Source: an uncultured Asticcacaulis sp. (GTDB lineage: Bacteria > Pseudomonadota > Alphaproteobacteria > Caulobacterales > Caulobacteraceae). Taken from it: DNA of 5,702 nt. This document shows, one piece after another, positions 1 through 4,779 of this stretch. Below the pieces are notes generated by a model that was not told the origin of the DNA, made no database searches, and saw only the letters and a list, made by a program, of their open reading frames with translations. The position numbers and the translations under genes are program-made. The stretch lies in contig CAMLPZ010000273.1 in the NCBI GenBank assembly GCA_946482045.1, forward strand, positions 1-5,702. The letters are read 5' to 3'. The first letter of the stretch is position 1; every line of letters begins with the position of its first letter.

Positions 1-42
1 GCCGTCGCTATTGCTATCGCAATTACTTGGTGGGCTGATTGA
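1..42 (+). CDS. Possible 3' end of a rightward gene (partial)
   Basis: Frame 1 is open from the window edge and ends at TGA 40-42, giving the hydrophobic tail AVAIAIAITWWAD, which would suit the last membrane segment of a membrane protein. The other two rightward frames are also open for most of this stretch: frame 3 stops at 36-38 and frame 2 at TAG 53-55. The choice of frame is therefore weak. If real, the gene ended about ten bases before the stop of the convergent sulfotransferase gene before the insertion sequence arrived. No product can be named. Confidence 0.22.
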   Translation, partial: AVAIAIAITWWAD

Positions 43-51
43 GTCTCGAAC

Positions 52-55
52 CTAG
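52..55. repeat. Left copy of the CTAG (TA) target duplication
   Basis: CTAG (or its central TA, 53-54) abuts the left inverted repeat and is repeated at 867-870. Removing the element and one copy restores GAAC-CTAG-GACAAC, which contains the palindrome CCTAGG. Established knowledge: IS427-group elements duplicate TA or a short TA-centred target. Confidence 0.75.
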
Positions 56-71
56 GGTTTGTGGGGATTCA
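55..71 (+). repeat. Left terminal inverted repeat of the IS
   Basis: GGGTTTGTGGGGATTCA is an exact reverse complement of 851-867. Because the target hexamer CCTAGG is itself palindromic, the match extends outward to 51 and 871, for 21 identical positions. The next inner base (C72 against A850) breaks the match. Confidence 0.95.
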
Positions 72-95
72 CAGATGAATCGAATTGTGATTCAT
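66..95 (+). promoter_or_regulatory. Nested inverted repeats in the transposase leader
   Basis: Three copies of one 6-base word, in alternating orientation, lie just inside the left end: GATTCA 66-71, TGAATC 76-81 and GATTCA 89-94. The first two can pair across 4 bases. The second and third pair as a 7-bp stem (75-81 with 89-95) across a 7-base loop. The middle copy can join only one hairpin at a time. The structure ends 7 bases before the transposase ATG at 103, and no clear Shine-Dalgarno sequence precedes that ATG. A role in limiting transposase translation from readthrough transcripts is inference. Confidence 0.45.
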
Positions 96-102
96 ACTGT
101 TC

Positions 103-477
103 ATGGACCGCAATATTCTAACAGATGCCCAATGGGCGAAGATCGAACCGCATTGCTTGCGGAAGCGCACTGACCCCGGACGCAGCGGCGGAGATAACCG
201 GCGCTTTATGGAGGCCGTGCTTTGGATTGCCCGTACCGGCAGTCCTTGGCGCGACCTTCCGACGCATTACGGGAACTGGAGCACAGCGTTTCGCCGCTTA
301 AATGACTGGCGCAAAGCCGACGTTTTTAAACGGATATTTGATGCCTGCTCGGATGATCCAGATATGGAATACGCGATGATCGATGCCACGATAGTCAAGG
401 TCCACCGTCATGGCCAAGGCGCTAAAGGGGGACTCAGAGCCAGGCATAGGCCGCTCAAAGGGCGGCATGACCACTAA
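103..477 (+). CDS. IS5-family transposase, N-terminal frame (OrfA)
   Basis: This 124-residue frame encodes the N-terminal DNA-binding part (DUF4096-type, about residues 5-80, with the motif GSPWRDLP near 46-53) and the first catalytic aspartate of the DDE nuclease, D94 in the context AMIDATIV. The sequence follows the family as far as GQGAKGG (residues 104-110); its last 14 residues are an out-of-frame tail ending at TAA 475-477. The rest of the enzyme lies in the next frame (410-853). A +1 slip on the G run at 427-431 would join them into one protein of 249 residues, normal for IS427-group transposases. OrfA alone would bind DNA but could not cut it, and might act as a repressor (inference). 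ATG 103 was chosen because MDRNILTDAQW is the usual start of this family; no good ribosome binding site is visible. Confidence 0.9.
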   Translation: MDRNILTDAQWAKIEPHCLRKRTDPGRSGGDNRRFMEAVLWIARTGSPWRDLPTHYGNWSTAFRRLNDWRKADVFKRIFDACSDDPDMEYAMIDATIVKVHRHGQGAKGGLRARHRPLKGRHDH

Positions 478-853
478 AATCCTCGCCTTGACGGATGCCC
501 TTGGCAATCTCGTGCGCTTTGAACTGTTGCCTGGGCATCGGTTCGATACTGTGGGCGTTGAACCGCTTCTGACAGGCATCAGCTTCGGGGCCTTGTTGGC
601 CGACAAGGCTTTTGACAGCAATTCTATCGTCGACAATCTCAATGAACGCGGGGCGAAGATCGTCATCTCCCAACATCCACGGCGTTCAAACCCTTTGGAC
701 ATCGACAAAGAAATCTACAAATGGCGACACTTGGTCGAGAACTTCTTCTGCAAACTCAAAGAGTTTAAACGCGTCGCCATGAGAGCAGACAAAACCGACA
801 ACAGCTTCAAGGCTATGATCTATCTCGCAGTCGCCGTCATAAACTCAAAATGA
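410..853 (+). CDS. IS5-family transposase, C-terminal catalytic frame (OrfB)
   Basis: This frame carries the rest of the DDE catalytic domain: the second aspartate in LLADKAFD (residue 65 counted from ATG 410; D167 in the joined protein) and the glutamate in WRHLVENFFCKLKEFKR (E212 in the joined protein), followed by the family's MRADKT-type end. It overlaps the first frame by 68 bases and is offset by +1. The ATG at 410 lies inside the overlap, has no good ribosome binding site and would give a product without the first catalytic aspartate, so the useful product is probably the OrfA-OrfB fusion. The stop codon is part of the right inverted repeat. A simple indel that broke a once single gene is the alternative, but the family commonly has two overlapping frames. 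Confidence 0.88.
   Translation: MAKALKGDSEPGIGRSKGGMTTKILALTDALGNLVRFELLPGHRFDTVGVEPLLTGISFGALLADKAFDSNSIVDNLNERGAKIVISQHPRRSNPLDIDKEIYKWRHLVENFFCKLKEFKRVAMRADKTDNSFKAMIYLAVAVINSK
424..431 (+). promoter_or_regulatory. Candidate +1 frameshift site (AAAGGGGG)
   Basis: Frame 1 reads GCT AAA GGG GGA here. A tRNA on GGG 427-429 can re-pair perfectly with GGG 428-430 and then read GAC 431 in the OrfB frame. This is where the family-like sequence passes from one frame to the other (AKGG, then SEPGIGRSKGG). The joined protein would be 109 residues from frame 1 plus 140 from frame 2. Inferred from the sequence only; no downstream stimulator was identified. Confidence 0.5.
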
Positions 854-867
854 ATCCCCACAAACCC
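851..867 (-). repeat. Right terminal inverted repeat of the IS
   Basis: Exact reverse complement of 55-71. Its first three bases, TGA 851-853, are also the stop codon of the second transposase frame, so the coding region runs right into the element's end. Confidence 0.95.
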
Positions 868-870
868 TAG
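867..870. repeat. Right copy of the CTAG (TA) target duplication
   Basis: Second copy of the 52-55 target. Read on the minus strand it supplies the TAG stop codon (867-869) of the sulfotransferase gene. Confidence 0.75.
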
Positions 871-2138
871 GACAACCTCTTCCAACCGATCGCAGGGACG
901 CGATACGTGCTTGAGGCCCTGATCGAATACAGGCCAATGTTCAGATGTCTGGCATCGCTGGAAATGCCCAGTTGCTGCGGCGATACAGAATTTTCGAACT
1001 CGATAACGACAGAGACGCGCCGGTCCTGGTCACTGTCTTGCGTGAGGGGAATTTCCAGTTCAGACGGTGCCGCCGCGCTGACGATGCAGACACTTTCCTC
1101 ATCCGACGGATCTGTGATGATCCTGGCGCTGCCTCCGATAAACCAGACCCTCATCGACATTTCGTTGTTTACGGTAAAACGTGTTCTGATGATCTGCCGG
1201 CTGTCATTGACAGCCGGCTGCATCTTCAGAATGCACGATGTCACTCCGGCGCATACTTCGAAACTCAACCGTACCAAAGGCTCAGCTGACCATACGTGCC
1301 ATTCCTCGACTTCCCCCCATCCGCTGGCGAGAACGCTGGGGCTCGACGCGAACGCCGGCGCCGAAATCAGCATGTCGGGATAGAGCTTGCGCACATTGTA
1401 AAGGATCGAGCGTGTTTGCGAAAACGCCGTGAGTTTCTCATTGATCCGGGACTTGGCATCCAAGGCGTACTGATACAGTTCGGAATCCGCCGAATTGCGT
1501 TTCTCCAGGGCCGCAATGACATCCTCATTGAGCTCGACAGGGTCGGCCCGCTCGAAATTCCTTGCCTCGGTCGCATGATTGTCGTCGGTGACATTGACGG
1601 ACGTAATGGCCTTCAGCGGCATGCCTACGCATGACAGAAAATCGGTGACGTCCGACTCCATGGACTGATTGGCGAAAATAAAATCCATTCGGTCGATGTT
1701 TTTCTTCGCGCTGGCCAGTTGCGCATCTATAGGCGCTGCGGGATCATCACAGAAAAATGATACCAGGCCATTGTCCGTCCAATAGGCGAGCTCGTCGTTC
1801 TGGAGCCATTCTAGCAGGGGCGTGTTTTTCGCGGCCGTTGCGGCTGGATTCGGCATTTGTGCTAGCATCGACCATGACATAGAACGGAAGTACCGGTACA
1901 ATGACACCAGTCTGTCAGCCGGTGACCGAATGCAGGTGACTAGAAGACGTTCGACACCATCGGTCAGCGGCAGATTTCGCATAGGTGAATGTGAAGCAAC
2001 GAGCTTTACTTCAGGGCGTGAATACCGGCTATCGGCATCCGGACTCCATGCAACTTCATTTGGCTTAAAGTAAGTTTCCAAAAGCTTAAATAACGCCGTT
2101 CCGGCAGTCTTGCGTACATGTAATATTGTTATTTGCAC
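867..2138 (-). CDS. Sulfotransferase-family protein with C-terminal beta-rich module
   Basis: The first 230 or so of 423 residues look like a PAPS-dependent carbohydrate sulfotransferase (Sulfotransfer_2-like). The 5'-phosphosulfate loop is HVRKTAGTAL (7-16), a SHSP motif sits at 49-52 where the family usually has GH, and the 3'-phosphate site is RSPADRLVSLYRYF (71-84). LYQYALD (221-227) matches the usual end of the catalytic domain. Such enzymes transfer sulfate from PAPS to a sugar; a surface or extracellular polysaccharide is a plausible target, but the acceptor is unknown. Residues 265-410 form a second, beta-rich region starting GWGEVEEWHVWS, resembling domains attached to glycan-synthesis proteins of rhizobia (recalled, not searched). 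The start is GTG 2136-2138, preceded by GAGGT. There is no signal peptide, so it is probably cytosolic. The TAG stop lies in the IS target site but was already in frame, so the gene is not truncated. Its base composition is lower in GC than that of the operon to the right. Confidence 0.75.
   Translation of the reverse strand: MQITILHVRKTAGTALFKLLETYFKPNEVAWSPDADSRYSRPEVKLVASHSPMRNLPLTDGVERLLVTCIRSPADRLVSLYRYFRSMSWSMLAQMPNPAATAAKNTPLLEWLQNDELAYWTDNGLVSFFCDDPAAPIDAQLASAKKNIDRMDFIFANQSMESDVTDFLSCVGMPLKAITSVNVTDDNHATEARNFERADPVELNEDVIAALEKRNSADSELYQYALDAKSRINEKLTAFSQTRSILYNVRKLYPDMLISAPAFASSPSVLASGWGEVEEWHVWSAEPLVRLSFEVCAGVTSCILKMQPAVNDSRQIIRTRFTVNNEMSMRVWFIGGSARIITDPSDEESVCIVSAAAPSELEIPLTQDSDQDRRVSVVIEFENSVSPQQLGISSDARHLNIGLYSIRASSTYRVPAIGWKRLS
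1196..1218. repeat. Perfect 11+1+11 inverted repeat inside the sulfotransferase gene
   Basis: GCCGGCTGTCA (1196-1206), a single T, then TGACAGCCGGC (1208-1218). As RNA it could form a GC-rich stem of about 9 bp with a 5-base loop on either strand. It encodes the QPAVNDSRQ stretch (about residues 307-315) of the C-terminal module. No U run follows on either strand, so it is not a standard terminator. Confidence 0.8.
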
Positions 2139-2142
2139 GTTT

Positions 2143-2147
2143 ACCTC
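2143..2147 (-). promoter_or_regulatory. Ribosome binding site fixing the GTG start of the sulfotransferase
   Basis: On the minus strand GAGGT lies 4 bases before GTG 2138-2136. The next in-frame ATG would remove the essential PAPS-binding loop at residues 7-16, so GTG must be the start or lie very close to it. Confidence 0.6.
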
Positions 2148-2195
2148 ATATCTTCAGGCATATCTGCCACTATTTATTGAAAATCCTGTGTTACG

Positions 2196-2219
2196 GGAAC
2201 TTTTATACACGCTCTCGTT
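2196..2219 (+). promoter_or_regulatory. EcfG-like promoter candidate (GGAAC-N15-CGTT)
   Basis: GGAAC 2196-2200 and CGTT 2216-2219 match both elements of the alphaproteobacterial general-stress sigma factor (EcfG/RpoE2) consensus, pointing toward the DUF58 operon. The spacer is 15 bases, one shorter than the usual 16-17, which makes the call uncertain. A second, weaker copy lies at 2313-2336. Confidence 0.25.
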
Positions 2220-2229
2220 TATGCCGCAA
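2202..2229 (-). promoter_or_regulatory. Candidate leftward promoter for the sulfotransferase gene
   Basis: The minus strand has TTGCGG (2229-2224), a 16-base spacer and TATAAA (2207-2202). The -10 box matches five of six sigma-70 positions; the -35 box matches only TTG. Transcription would start near 2195, giving a leader of roughly 57 bases before the GTG. Confidence 0.35.
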
Positions 2230-2240
2230 TCTCAAACAAC

Positions 2241-2269
2241 GTGGCAATTCCGAATTGGTCACAAGTGAC
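2241..2269. repeat. Two back-to-back inverted repeats in the divergent promoter region
   Basis: CAATTC-C-GAATTG (2245-2257) is followed without a gap by GTCAC-AA-GTGAC (2258-2269). The first dyad also extends imperfectly outward, with GTG 2241-2243 facing CAC 2260-2262. Between divergent genes this is a plausible operator, but no regulator gene is visible in the window. Confidence 0.45.
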
Positions 2270-2312
2270 GACGCAAGCTTGACTTGTCGCCCGGTTCCCT
2301 TAACGCTTGCGG

Positions 2313-2336
2313 GGAACAATGGGGAAATACATGGTT
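2313..2336 (+). promoter_or_regulatory. Second GGAAC-N15-GGTT box
   Basis: GGAAC 2313-2317 and GGTT 2333-2336 have the same 15-base spacing as the box at 2196-2219 but one mismatch in the -10 element. A start about 10 bases further on would leave a leader of around 70 bases before the DUF58 ATG. Weak by itself. Confidence 0.18.
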
Positions 2337-2408
2337 AAGACTGGGGGTGACGGTACAATACCTGACCATTGCACATGCGCGGCTCCGTACATTATTCGGC
2401 ACTTATAA
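2331..2408 (+). CDS. Possible 25-codon leader ORF before the DUF58 gene
   Basis: ATG 2331 has GGGGA (2321-2325) five bases upstream and runs to TAA 2406-2408, four bases before the DUF58 ATG. An in-frame ATG at 2319 would add four residues. The peptide contains DHCTCAAPYIIRHL and resembles nothing I recognise. Because the DUF58 ATG lacks a ribosome binding site, this ORF could couple translation to it, or it may be chance. Confidence 0.2.
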   Translation: MVKTGGDGTIPDHCTCAAPYIIRHL

Positions 2409-2412
2409 CACC

Positions 2413-3729
2413 ATGTCAATTTCACCTACGACGCGATTCCTTGTCCTGCTCGCTCTCGGCTTGCCCGCCGCGATCGCGGTAGGCCTCTTCGCGCCCCATG
2501 CGTGGCCGTGGGTGCCGGTCGTGCTGCTGGCGATGTTCGTCCTGGCTGTCCTTGACGCCGTCTTCGCGCCTGTCGGGCAGGGGCTTGCGATCGTCATGCG
2601 CCTGCCGCGGACGGTGGGCGTCGGCCGTGCCGTGACCGTGCCGTTTTCCGTCCGTTTCGCGCAGGCCAGGCAACCCGCCAGGTTGGAACTCCGGCTGGGG
2701 CTGAACACCATACTGGCGGGTTCCAAGTATGATCGGACGCTCGACAAGACGGCGGATGGCTTCAGCGGCCGTCTGCATCTCGACGCGCAAACGCGTGGAC
2801 GCGGCGACATCGACAGGGCGTGGGTGCGCTGGCAGGGTTATCTTGGCCTGGTCGACGTCCAGAAGACGGTCCGGATCGATGGCCACGTCGTTGTTACCCC
2901 CGACCTCAAAGGCGTCGAGCAGGACGCGTCGGACCTGTTCTCGATGGACAACATCTATGGTGTCCGTATCCAGAACCAGTTGCACAATGGTTCCGAATAT
3001 CATGCCTTGCGTGAATACGACGCTTCTCAGGACCATCGCCGCATTGACTGGCGCTCGTCCGCCCGGCACATGAAGCTCTATAGCCGCGAATACCAGGCCG
3101 AGCGCAACCATCACATCGTCCTGGTCTATGACACCGGCCGGCTGATGGGCGAACCACTGCATGGCCTGAAGCGACTCGACCGCGCCATCTATGCCGGACT
3201 GCTGCTGGGCTATTGCGCGCTCAGGATCGGCGACAATATCCGCACCTTCGCCTTTTCATCGCGACCCTATCACGCCGCTTCCATGATTTCGGGCACCAAG
3301 GCGTTCGAGATCCTGAAGGGCCAGCTGTCGGCGCTCGAGGACAGCGAGGACGAGTCCAACCACACGCTGGCGCTGGCCGACCTCAATGCGAAGGTCGCCC
3401 GGCGGTCGCTGATCATCCTGTTCACCGACTTCATCGACGAGATCTCGGCCGACCTGATGCTGGAGGCGCTGAACCGCCTGTCGAAAAAGCACCTCGTCAT
3501 GTTCGTCGCCTTCAAGGACGAGGTGGTCGACGACCTGATCGCGCGCCGGCCGGACCAGCCTGAGGACGTGACGCGCGCCGTGTTCGCCAAGCGCTTGTCG
3601 CTTCAACGCGACCGCGTCCTGACCCAGCTGCGGCGCCAGGGCGTCGAAGTCCTGGAGGCGCCGACCGAAGGCCTGGCGACCGCCATCGTCACCAAATACC
3701 TGGCGCTGAAACGCGCCGATCGGTTGTAG
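2413..3729 (+). CDS. DUF58 domain-containing protein (MoxR-associated, VWA-like)
   Basis: This 438-residue protein has two N-terminal membrane segments (about 8-26 and 33-52), a beta-rich region, and the DUF58 signature at about 194-245: SEYHALREYDASQDHRRIDW, then SSARHMKLYSREY and a VWA-like strand ending VYDTGRLM. The C-terminal half continues the VWA-like fold, with LIILFTDFIDE near 333-343. The metal-site motif reads D-T-G-R-L, not D-x-S-x-S, so metal binding is doubtful. Family members are usually encoded beside MoxR AAA+ ATPases and SpoIIM/RDD membrane proteins and are thought to be their partners in envelope assembly or stress; the exact role is not established. The soluble part is probably cytoplasmic. 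ATG 2413 was chosen over the in-frame TTG 2284 because the added 43 residues are unlike the family and fall in non-coding-like sequence. No good ribosome binding site precedes it. Confidence 0.88.
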   Translation: MSISPTTRFLVLLALGLPAAIAVGLFAPHAWPWVPVVLLAMFVLAVLDAVFAPVGQGLAIVMRLPRTVGVGRAVTVPFSVRFAQARQPARLELRLGLNTILAGSKYDRTLDKTADGFSGRLHLDAQTRGRGDIDRAWVRWQGYLGLVDVQKTVRIDGHVVVTPDLKGVEQDASDLFSMDNIYGVRIQNQLHNGSEYHALREYDASQDHRRIDWRSSARHMKLYSREYQAERNHHIVLVYDTGRLMGEPLHGLKRLDRAIYAGLLLGYCALRIGDNIRTFAFSSRPYHAASMISGTKAFEILKGQLSALEDSEDESNHTLALADLNAKVARRSLIILFTDFIDEISADLMLEALNRLSKKHLVMFVAFKDEVVDDLIARRPDQPEDVTRAVFAKRLSLQRDRVLTQLRRQGVEVLEAPTEGLATAIVTKYLALKRADRL

Positions 3730-3739
3730 GAGCGGGAGG
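3729..3739 (+). promoter_or_regulatory. Ribosome binding site of the SpoIIM-like gene
   Basis: GGAG 3729-3732 overlaps the last base of the DUF58 stop codon and lies 9 bases before ATG 3742. A second purine-rich run, GGGAGG 3734-3739, is too close (2 bases) to be the main site. This supports translational coupling within the operon. Confidence 0.6.
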
Positions 3740-3741
3740 CC

Positions 3742-4779
3742 ATGGCTGATCCAAATCCCCCTAAAACTCCCTCTGCGAATTCTGGGCTCCAGCTCAAGAG
3801 CCAGAAATTCCGCGAGGCGCGCGAAGGCGACTGGCGCGCGCTCAATTCGGCGCTCGACCGCGCCGAACGCCAAGGGCTTGGTGGCTTCTCGATCGACGAA
3901 CTTCTGAACCTGCCCGTGCTTTACCGTCAGGCCATGTCGTCGCTCAGCATGGCGATGGCGATCTCGCTCGACCGCAACATGGTGGTCTACCTGCAATCAC
4001 TCAGCGCCAGGGCCTATGTCTATATCTACGGTCCGCACTCGCGCCTTAAGGATGTGCTGGCCGACTTCTTCGGCAAGGCTTGGCCGCAAAGCGTGCGCAA
4101 GCTGACGACGGAACTGTGGCTTGCCTTCGCGGCGCTGACGGCCGGCATACTGATCGGCTGGCTGCTGTGCGCCGGCGACAGCAGTTGGTACGACGTCTTT
4201 GTGCCTGCCTCCCAGGCCGATGGCCGGGACCTGTCGGCTTCTGCGCAGTCCCTGCGCGAGACTTTGGGCAGCGGGCCCAAGGACACAGCCTTGTCGCCTT
4301 TTGCCGTCTTTCTCATGACGCACAATACCCAGGTGTCGATCATGTGCTTTGCACTCGGCGCCATATTCGGCCTGCCGACCCTGATGCTCTTGATTCAGAA
4401 CGGCATCAGCCTCGGCGCCATGCTGTGGCTGTTCGCCCGCAAAGGCCTGGGGTTCGAGTTCGGCGCCTGGTTGACCATCCACGGTACGACCGAGCTCTTC
4501 GCCATCATCATTGCGGGGGCTTGCGGTTTCCATATCGGGCGGCGGCTGATGTTTCCGGGCGAGGCAACGCGCATGGCGTCCTTGAGCCAGGCCGGCCGCC
4601 TGACTGGTACGGTTATGATCGGGGTCGCTCTGATGCTCACGGTTGCAGGCTGCCTGGAAGGCATTGGCCGCCAGACCATAACCGACAGCTTTATCCGTGT
4701 CGCCGTCGGCGCGGTCATGCTGGTCCTGTGGCTTGCTTATTTCCTGATGGTGGGCAGGAAGGCGAAGACCGATGGCTGA
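3742..4779 (+). CDS. SpoIIM/DUF95-family multi-pass membrane protein
   Basis: A protein of 345 residues with a soluble, charged N-terminus of about 120 residues and some six hydrophobic segments (about 125-144, 187-210, 212-232, 243-265, 288-306 and 318-337). The family signature is clear: THNTQVSIMCFALGAIFG (193-210), then LIQNGISLGAML (217-228) and IHGTTELFAIIIAGACG (246-262), matching the N..v, NG..lG and HG..E..a..iaGa blocks of the SpoIIM domain. In Bacillus SpoIIM acts in spore engulfment; this genome type does not sporulate, so the name marks homology only. In non-sporulating bacteria such genes sit in MoxR-DUF58-SpoIIM-RDD clusters, where a role in the envelope or in transport is suspected. 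It starts 12 bases after the DUF58 stop and its last 8 bases overlap the RDD gene. Confidence 0.88.
   Translation: MADPNPPKTPSANSGLQLKSQKFREAREGDWRALNSALDRAERQGLGGFSIDELLNLPVLYRQAMSSLSMAMAISLDRNMVVYLQSLSARAYVYIYGPHSRLKDVLADFFGKAWPQSVRKLTTELWLAFAALTAGILIGWLLCAGDSSWYDVFVPASQADGRDLSASAQSLRETLGSGPKDTALSPFAVFLMTHNTQVSIMCFALGAIFGLPTLMLLIQNGISLGAMLWLFARKGLGFEFGAWLTIHGTTELFAIIIAGACGFHIGRRLMFPGEATRMASLSQAGRLTGTVMIGVALMLTVAGCLEGIGRQTITDSFIRVAVGAVMLVLWLAYFLMVGRKAKTDG
4756..4762 (+). promoter_or_regulatory. Ribosome binding site deciding the RDD gene start
   Basis: AGGAAGG lies inside the end of the SpoIIM-like gene, 9 bases before ATG 4772. It favours this start over the in-frame ATG at 4805, which has no comparable site. 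Confidence 0.65.

Larger units (their letters stand above)
55..867 (+). mobile_element. Complete IS5-family (IS427-group) insertion sequence
   Basis: This is an element of about 811-813 bp with perfect terminal inverted repeats, two overlapping transposase frames on the plus strand and a duplicated TA or CTAG target at its ends. Size, ends beginning GGGTTTGTGGGGATTCA, a two-frame DDE transposase and TA/CTAG target choice all fit the IS427 group of the IS5 family, common in rhizobia and other alphaproteobacteria. The exact boundary is uncertain because the target is palindromic: a TA duplication gives 55-867 and a CTAG duplication gives 56-866. All three catalytic residues and both ends are intact, so the copy looks recent and possibly active, provided frameshifting joins the two frames. 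It sits between a possible rightward gene and the convergent sulfotransferase gene. Confidence 0.9.
2139..2412. other. Divergent intergenic region, probable junction
   Basis: This 274-base gap separates the leftward sulfotransferase gene from the rightward operon. Its left part is AT-rich (22 of 60 bases are G or C at 2161-2220) and the adjoining operon is strongly GC-rich. It holds a leftward promoter candidate, adjacent inverted repeats at 2245-2269, two GGAAC boxes and a small ORF. No remnant of a MoxR gene, the usual upstream partner of the operon, could be recognised in any rightward frame. Confidence 0.5.

Noticed and set aside
1890..1899. GTACCGGTAC palindrome in the sulfotransferase gene
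   Set aside because: A 10-base palindrome in coding sequence is expected by chance and has no supporting context.
907..2073. Several rightward open frames opposite the sulfotransferase gene
   Set aside because: They show no recognisable domains or ribosome binding sites and are explained as shadows of the minus-strand gene, whose motifs are clear.
867..2138. Sulfotransferase as a pseudogene truncated by the insertion sequence
   Set aside because: The TAG stop is present in the reconstructed empty site whether the target duplication is TA or CTAG, so the C-terminus was not cut off by the insertion.
867..2138. Nod-factor sulfotransferase (NodH or NoeE)
   Set aside because: The KTAGT loop and RSPADR motif fit the broad Sulfotransfer_2-like group, and no nod genes or nod-box are nearby. 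A specific symbol is not justified.
2279..2307. Sigma-70 promoter with TTGACT at 2279-2284 for the operon
   Set aside because: The -35 box is good, but every -10 candidate at 15-17 bases (TTAACG, TAACGC or AACGCT) is poor.
2300..2338. CtrA binding site (TTAA-N7-TTAAC)
   Set aside because: The TTAAC at 2300-2304 and TTAA at 2335-2338 are about 30 bases apart, far from the required 7.
2369..2397. Sigma-70 promoter TTGCAC with ATTATT for the operon
   Set aside because: The -10 match is only three of six, and the start would lie almost at the ATG.
2284..2412. Extended start (TTG 2284) for the DUF58 protein
   Set aside because: The additional 43 residues do not resemble a family N-terminus, and the stretch lies in a composition unlike the coding region. 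ATG 2413 leads directly into the expected first membrane segment.
3742..4779. Sporulation role for the SpoIIM-like protein
   Set aside because: The domain is widespread in non-sporulating bacteria and here sits with DUF58 and RDD genes, not sporulation genes.
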